A stretch of DNA of 64,000 bases from Aspidiotus rigidus (taxonomy: Eukaryota; Arthropoda; Insecta; Hemiptera; Diaspididae): assembly GCA_035079385.1 (NCBI GenBank), contig JAVHKY010000015.1, positions 6,820,001 to 6,884,000 on the forward strand, read 5' to 3'. The first letter of the stretch is position 1. Each line of letters begins with the position of its first letter. Positions 58,700 to 64,000 of this stretch are shown piece after piece. A model generated the notes under the pieces. The model searched no databases and was not told where the DNA came from. It was given only the letters and a program-made list of their open reading frames with translations. The position numbers were made by a program, and so were the translations under genes.

Positions 58700-61480
58700 C
58701 AATGAAATGCATTTCTAGAATTTAATTTATACCTACTATTTGTGAACATACTTCTGTCTTTAAGTAACACGTACGGAAAGTGGTCACCTCATACCAGTTG
58801 CGCAAGTAAATAATTACCATAGGCGTCGATTTATTTATATTTTTTCGCGACGAAATAGGTACCGTATACCGTGAGTTGAAGATCTGTGAGCGTTTTACTA
58901 TCATCTATTTCATACATACCCATCGGAAGAGAATCTGTTGTTTATTAATGACCTCTAATAACCAACCGTACACTACAACATGCTTCTCATTTTCATCAGG
59001 AAAATTTCGAAAACTATCGAGTCATATAGGTAACGTACGATGGAGAAATATAAATTTGTCAAAGTCAAAAAAAATTATCAAAGCATCGTTCCCGATCCTA
59101 GTTCAACCTGCCAAATTCGTTCCATTTTAATTATTTCAGAATAGAAATGTAAGTAAGACACGAATTTTTATTAGGAAAATAACACTCCATACAATAGGCA
59201 AAATTATTTGTGGCGCCTATCTTAGAAAGATTTTTTGCTCGCGGAATAAAAATACGTCACTGAAAGGAAAAATCTGACCATTATAGGTATGTGAACTTAC
59301 TTTATTATTTTCTTGTATTAGTTAAAAATTCCTAGTTTTATTAATTGTTCGCCTGAAAATATCTTGTGTATTATTCTCTTTCTCTTCTAAATAAATTGAA
59401 GTTATTTTATTTTTTTAGTACCTATATTGGTATGAGTGTGAAGATCGAAATGTCAACACAAGATCGATTATGCTCTTGGAATGAGGATGACTCAATACAG
59501 AATGTAATACAATTTCGTAGGCTAGATTCTACCAGAGCAAGATAAAATTCCATATTACCTATAGTTTCATGTATCTCAAAAAATTAAACAGAAGAGTTTA
59601 TAAACTGAAAATTCTCATTCAGAAATATGTATAAAGTTTCCTATCAAACAATTCATTACCTACTTATTTAATTGATAACAGAAATTATTTGAAACGAAAA
59701 TATTTTTCAGAACAAAATTCTCTCTAGCTTGTTCTATCATTTTTATTACTGTTGTATTTTAATTATCTATCAAATTTGTACGAACAAAAACTTTTTGCAT
59801 CCACCTAGATATACAAATTTTGTCTTGTCTGAATTCGAGTGAAATAAGAATGGTGAAGGTAGAAAGAAGGGAAGAGTTTTGAATTGTATCTTGCGAAAAT
59901 TAAGATCTTAGTGTACCTAATTAAGGACTTCTATGATAGTATGGATATAATTTTGCGTTTCCAAAAATTCAAGGCTAAGAGTGGAAAAATCTGAAAAAGA
60001 GATTGAAAAAAAAAATGAATAATGGATCAAAGAAAGGAGAAAAAAAAAAAAAGAAATCTAAAATGAACAAAAATAGGTAATAATGCTTGACAGTATTACA
60101 GATAGATTTATTTTATGAATTTATTTTGTTTTTTGAAAACAGATTTTGAGAATCATAATAAATATTATTTCATAGTTCGTGGAGATTAAGGAGAACTGAA
60201 AGGATCGCGCGAGCGATATAGAACATATTTGATGAATTTCGAGTTTCTGTAATATTTATATTATGCGAAGAGGTGAAACGATTCAAAACACAATAATAAT
60301 CCGTCTAATATCGATTAGGTACTGATAATAGTACATAAATGAAAATAATTTTTTTCCCAAGTTTTACCAGAAAGTATATTTTTAGCTTCTAGCTTCTCAG
60401 TAAACATAATTTTTATTTTTACAAATCCTAGATTCAGACTTGAATCATCCAGAATACCAAAAAAACCTCAATTTGATAACAAAAAAATAGTGGAGAGACC
60501 TTTATTTAAAACTAGAGAAATTTATATCTTTTTTGGTCAATTTTTCGGGCTTACAAAATTTAGCTGCGATGATATAATCTATCATAATATCTAGAACGGA
60601 TAAATGAACGAAAATACCTACCTATTCAATTTTCAATTTTTAAGAACTTCGGTTCAGTCATGGATCAAAATCTCTTAAACCATCAATTAAAAAACCGTTG
60701 GCGTAGAGTGGTGTAGAATATACATGTCTTATCTACTAATAAGAGTGACCTCCATTTTAGGTTTATAGCCATCTGAAATAACTTACAAATACATTGAGAA
60801 TCGCATGATGAAATCTTATACAATATGTATCATTTCTAATACCTCTGACGCAATGATGGGTAATTTGAGTTTTTTGCTTTTTTTCATTCATTTATAATAC
60901 TGCAAACTGCTCCTTCCTAGAACCGGTCTAAATTCTCAAAATTAATTGACATGCTGTTTTTGTGATCCCGTGTAATATTTCAAGAATGGCTCTAGTAACA
61001 ATCAGGGTTTATTATACTCATCTGTAATCGTGTATTTATTGAAATTTCACCTCTCGATTTGAAAATTCTTCTGACGAATTTGTTTTTGTATGACTACCTA
61101 TACATAATATTATACTGAAAGCTCGAGCTCTTCGCAATATTTTTCATATCTCGTTAAAAGGCTCGTAAATTAGGAAGCGTGTTATTCTCAACTTTAGTTT
61201 TACTCTCGGAAGTAAATACGTGGGAAATTCCGATTAGTTTTGCGCAAAACTTCTCCTATTTTCCTCTCTCTTGTCATGAACCAACCCTGGATACGATCGT
61301 TCAATTCTCAATAATATATTAGATCGGTTTTGTCTTCCTGTAGAAAACATTGTAGGGCGATATGATGTTCCAACCTAGATTAAATTCGCCCATCTGAGGA
61401 ATAGGCTGAGTATACTTCTAACCGAGAAGTTATTTTATAGGAAAAGAGAGTATTATCCTTACGGAAAATTTGGACTTGGA
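58700..61480. other. AT-rich intergenic stretch
   Basis: Downstream of the UGT stop. Candidate poly-A signals AATAAA are at about 59246 and 59389. No open frame with coding character and no clear repeat ends. Confidence 0.45.
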
Positions 61481-61489
61481 GAGTTCTGA

Positions 61490-63065
61490 AACCATCTTAA
61501 AACTTGAAAAAATTCCGCCCTTCGAATTATATACAGGGAAGAGGGAGCTTAATTGTAATTCGGAGAATAATGGAACTCTAAATTACTTCAAAGATTTGGG
61601 AAAATTTCGACCCACGAGGCTATATGTATGAGGGGAGGGGTAGAGCCTTGAAAAATTCTGAGAATTGAGCTGAGATTCGCTGATGTCCGACTATCCAGCT
61701 ATGTACATGAAAGGGGAGGTTAGAGAGAACTGTATAACATGTAATATTTTCCATCATTGAGCTTAAATAATAGGGGTGAGGAGTAGATAAGGGCGAAACT
61801 CTGACCTATTTTGAGATTTAGAAAAATTTTGACCTGCCAGCTTTAAATTTATATCGGGGAAAGGACTTGATAAATTCTAAACATCCAACTGTGCGGGGTG
61901 AGGGGGGGATGAATAAATTTCAACTTTCGAGCAAGATATAAGATAATTTCGACCACTGAGCCGTAGATTATGGCGAAGAAATTGCGTGGAAAAATTTCTA
62001 TCAGATAATCTATCCCAATCAATCATCAAAACTGAAATCGAAAGAAACTCATAAAAAAGTGAAAATAATTATGTAGGTAAAGAAAACCCCCACGAGCAAA
62101 ATGAAGTCGAATATTTTCACCGAGTCAACACTACGATCAAGATTTAGTAAAATATGTTGTTTTCTTATCAAATGTGCCGCATCTAACTTGCGCAGAATAT
62201 TTTCCTAGAAGAAAATATTTTGCTCAGTTTAATATCAATATAATTTCTTGACCTCAACTATACTGCTAGATGCAATCGAATTGGCGGTTGTTATGTAACT
62301 GAGATTATAGGAATTCTCCGTTAATGAGAATAACATTCATGAGAATAATTAAAAAAAAAAAAAAACGTCACGTCTTGAAACATCTGCTGTGGTGGTCAAC
62401 AAGTTTAGTACCTACCTTTGATAAGGAATAATTAACAATTTTCTATGATTTCGATTTATATGTACTGCGCAATTACCCACTTTTATTTTTGACATATTCC
62501 ATGTCTTTGCTCTGATCTTACTTTCTAATTCCGAAATTCGTGTGCGCATTCGCGTGCAGATGTGCACATAACCTTGAGACGGACAAATTTTGAATTCAGC
62601 TTGACTAATTCCAAAATTTCTCACGTGGCTAAAGCCCCCCTCACAGCAACTTTAGAGAGGGAAAATAAAACAGGCTGTTCTTCACGGAGCTGCGAGGCTT
62701 GCGCCTCTAAATTTTATTTAGCAGGTGACCCCTCATCTATCTTTAGAAAACGGGTGCGAGCGCGTCCGACTTTTGTGACATCATCTTTTTCGAAAAAATG
62801 TCGATGAAGATGGTATGAGAAGTACTTGGAACAATTTCGACCAGCAAGCTATGTATGATAGAAGGAGGACTTGGAAGAATTTCAACTTTTCTTGGTCTTG
62901 GACTATTTTCATCGCTGGAACTTGGAAAGATGTTGGACTTGCACCATTTTCGCCGATTTGGATTTTTTGCCGCACACCACACAGAGCACGGCAAATTTTT
63001 AGAAATCCCCGCCCCCCGCCCTCCATTGAATCGGTACTTTGTTAAAATTTTAATTTCCAAGCTAA
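61490..63065. repeat. Scattered minisatellite remnants
   Basis: Units of the gagctatatgtatgaggggagg / cttgaaaaattctga type lie at 61490-62000. A denser cluster at 62805-63065 has acttggaa.aatttcga.c, agctatgtatgatagaagga and gacttggaagaatttcaact. The ORFs at 62743-63106 are this repeat. Confidence 0.55.
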
Positions 63066-63069
63066 GTAT

Positions 63070-64000
63070 TGTTCTAGATTGTAATGTCGCAGGTACTTCT
63101 GTATGACGTCATCAGGTCGCAACTTGGAAGAACATCTTCAAGCGAACTGTCGTAATATAAAATTGATAAACGAAGAAAAAAGAATACAATAACAGGTAGA
63201 TACTTGCAATATGAGTAAGGATTAGAAATTATACTGTGCGGATAAGGATCAAAAGTCGTATTTCTGATCATATCGGATGAAGTGATTTAAGAATACAACA
63301 TTAAAATCATTAAGGATGCCGGAGCTGGAAGGATTCGAGCGATAAATTTCTTCTAGTCGGTTCATGTGTGCTCCTTTCTGGCAGAAATGTATGATCGTAG
63401 TTTCAATATCGTCATAATTATTTTTTTTTTCTCTTTGCAATGCCTAACCTAGCTGAAGAGGTATCACACAATGAAGGATCGGAGGGGGAGCCTAATTATC
63501 TTGATTCGCCGAGTTGGTTAAAGAGCGATTAGAAGGCCTGTGTTCTGCAAATCTCTTCTCGAAAGTACGGTCATACTTGCGAATATATTCGGAGCCGCAT
63601 ACACATTTTAATGAATTCTTGAGGAGGGATTGGATCGTCCAGGCCTAAAGTCTTAGCAACTGAACCTGATGCAGCCGCTAGGAGTTCCGAAGGGCGACCC
63701 TAAGTAAGGGCCCCGGTCCATTTATCCTCTTCTTTCCCATTTACTTGACCGCAGGAGGCAGAGTGGTATGTGTTAGAGACTTGGATTGTGGTTGCAGACA
63801 TAAAATAGCAGAACTCGAAAATTGCTAGAAGTCAAGTTTTGATCTCGAGTCATTGAGTAAGTTTCGTAGTTTATTGCGTTTTATCAGAAGACGGGCTTTT
63901 ATCTGCACAGGGAATTTATTTTTGCGATGTATGTGATAGTTTTGGTCTCTTCTACAAACGCTTCGGGTTGCAGTGGTAATTGGAATAGGCGATGGTCAGC
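63070..64000. other. Window end, nothing recognised
   Basis: No gene call. A short GC-richer stretch at 63660-63730 and a pyrimidine tract at 63420 are visible but match nothing I know. Confidence 0.35.

Noticed and set aside
62743..63106. Cluster of four ORFs on both strands
   Set aside because: Dispersed minisatellite units; no domain, and frames are mutually antisense.
63495..63560. tRNA-like A-box (gccgagttggttaaagagcg)
   Set aside because: No cloverleaf, anticodon arm or B box in the correct position; a degraded tRNA-derived SINE cannot be excluded.

Overview
This is an AT-rich, intron-containing animal nuclear sequence. Genes are interrupted by long introns with GT/AG splice sites, and most of the window is transposable-element (TE) debris. 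The repeat content (LINE, Penelope, Merlin, Helitron and foldback remnants) and an insect-type membrane UDP-glycosyltransferase (UGT) point to an arthropod, probably an insect. The frequent taggtacct-like words fit a hemipteran, but that is a guess.

Layout. 1-8.5 kb: nested foldback/hAT-like elements, a Helitron 3' end, another foldback and a 5'-truncated LINE on the minus strand whose reverse transcriptase has lost its catalytic box. 8.6-19.3 kb: a plus-strand multi-exon gene of unknown function. Ten exons can be joined in one open frame of about 401 codons. Its big intron (12.5-17.2 kb) holds a LINE remnant into which a Merlin DNA transposon inserted, with 8-bp target duplications intact. 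Two hammerhead-ribozyme-like motifs lie in another of its introns, and a small minus-strand two-exon coding fragment lies at 8.9-9.7 kb. 20-42.5 kb: no intact gene recognised. It holds degenerate tandem repeats, palindromic MITEs, a Jockey-type endonuclease fragment, a Ginger-like element carrying a four-unit higher-order minisatellite, a Pif1/Helitron-type helicase pseudogene between inverted repeats, and two tandem copies of a LINE remnant. 42.8-58.6 kb: one complete, apparently intact five-exon UGT gene of 514 residues. Its introns contain a broken Penelope-like element, a 5.3-kb foldback with a ~152-bp satellite at its centre, a hAT-type MITE and a 299-bp foldback. 58.7-64 kb: AT-rich sequence with minisatellite remnants and no convincing gene.

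How it fits together. Only two loci look like functional host genes: the UGT (detoxification/conjugation, ER membrane) and the unknown 8.6-19.3 kb gene. Nearly all other coding signal belongs to dead mobile elements. The outstanding structural theme is palindromy: at least a dozen foldback elements, several with clean target-site duplications, some sharing the same internal short tandem repeat. All calls come from reading the sequence; no database search was run.
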